From the NCBI GenBank assembly GCA_012728655.1, contig JAAYEQ010000004.1, positions 1-42,972 on the forward strand: a stretch of DNA of 42,972 nt, in the 5' to 3' direction. A program made the translations under genes and the position numbers. The DNA is from Syntrophomonadaceae bacterium (lineage in GTDB: Bacteria > Bacillota > Syntrophomonadia > Syntrophomonadales > DTU052). Below, piece by piece: positions 42,941-42,972 of the stretch; position 1 is the stretch's first letter; every line of letters starts with the position of its first letter. Under the pieces are notes generated by a model. The model saw nothing but the letters and a program-made list of their open reading frames with translations, was not told the DNA's origin and searched no databases.

Positions 42941-42972
42941 ATGGTGGCACAATGTATGGGTCAATTTGGCAA

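Noticed and set aside
42944-42959. TGGCACAATGTATGGG near the window end
   Set aside because: Good -24 block but GG instead of GC at -12, and no plus-strand gene follows within the window.

Overview
The window looks like a chromosomal segment of an anaerobic, spore-forming Bacillota (Clostridia-type) organism that oxidises fatty acids. The pointers are strong AGGAGG-type ribosome binding sites, frequent TTG/GTG starts, a Coat-F type spore coat gene, a c-di-GMP-I riboswitch and a dense set of beta-oxidation genes. A syntrophic fatty-acid oxidiser (Syntrophomonas-like) is a reasonable guess, but that is inference. No phage, insertion sequence, CRISPR array or rRNA was seen.

Layout. (1) 1-6080, minus strand: a tightly packed run larA - murB - dedA - B12/radical SAM protein - CBS-type pyrophosphatase, followed by tRNA-Ala(CGC). 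(2) 6166-9035, plus strand: a divergent GlcD/GlcF-type FAD/iron-sulfur hydroxyacid oxidase pair, likely working on the product of LarA (lactate or another 2-hydroxyacid). (3) 9148-10038: a short-chain prenyl diphosphate synthase. (4) 10202-19356: two sigma54-dependent activators, an MBL-fold hydrolase with a winged-helix tail, a soluble MCP-like protein with a duplicated sensor module, and an acyl-CoA synthetase. (5) 19390-29016, minus strand: a block with the gene order fadN-fadA-fadE (hydroxyacyl-CoA dehydrogenase/enoyl-CoA hydratase fusion, thiolase, acyl-CoA dehydrogenase), then MBL hydrolase, a stand-alone hydroxyacyl-CoA dehydrogenase and an SDR. (6) 29325-31885: galT, two small coat-type proteins and a QueT-family transporter. 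(7) 31932-37328: an apparently orphan N6-adenine DNA methyltransferase, a nitronate monooxygenase-family protein and a CoA-disulfide reductase/NADH oxidase-family protein. (8) 37333-42702, minus strand: TGS/uridine-kinase-like protein, C-GCAxxG-C-C protein, HD-GYP protein under a c-di-GMP riboswitch, an MCP tail remnant and a second acyl-CoA synthetase.

How it works together. The most coherent signal is a probable sigma54 fatty-acid oxidation regulon. Three -24/-12 elements of the same form (TGGCAT-N5-TTGCA) lie in front of acyl-CoA synthetase 1, fadN and acyl-CoA synthetase 2, and two GAFTGA-containing activators sit next to them. Upstream of fadN there is a pair of 12-13 bp repeats about four helical turns apart and a separate TGTGA-N6-TCACA palindrome resembling Rex or Crp/Fnr sites. 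The proposed flow is: fatty acid to acyl-CoA (two synthetases), dehydrogenation (FadE-like), hydration and second oxidation (FadN-like), thiolysis (FadA-like), with transcription driven by sigma54 activators and possibly tuned by redox state.
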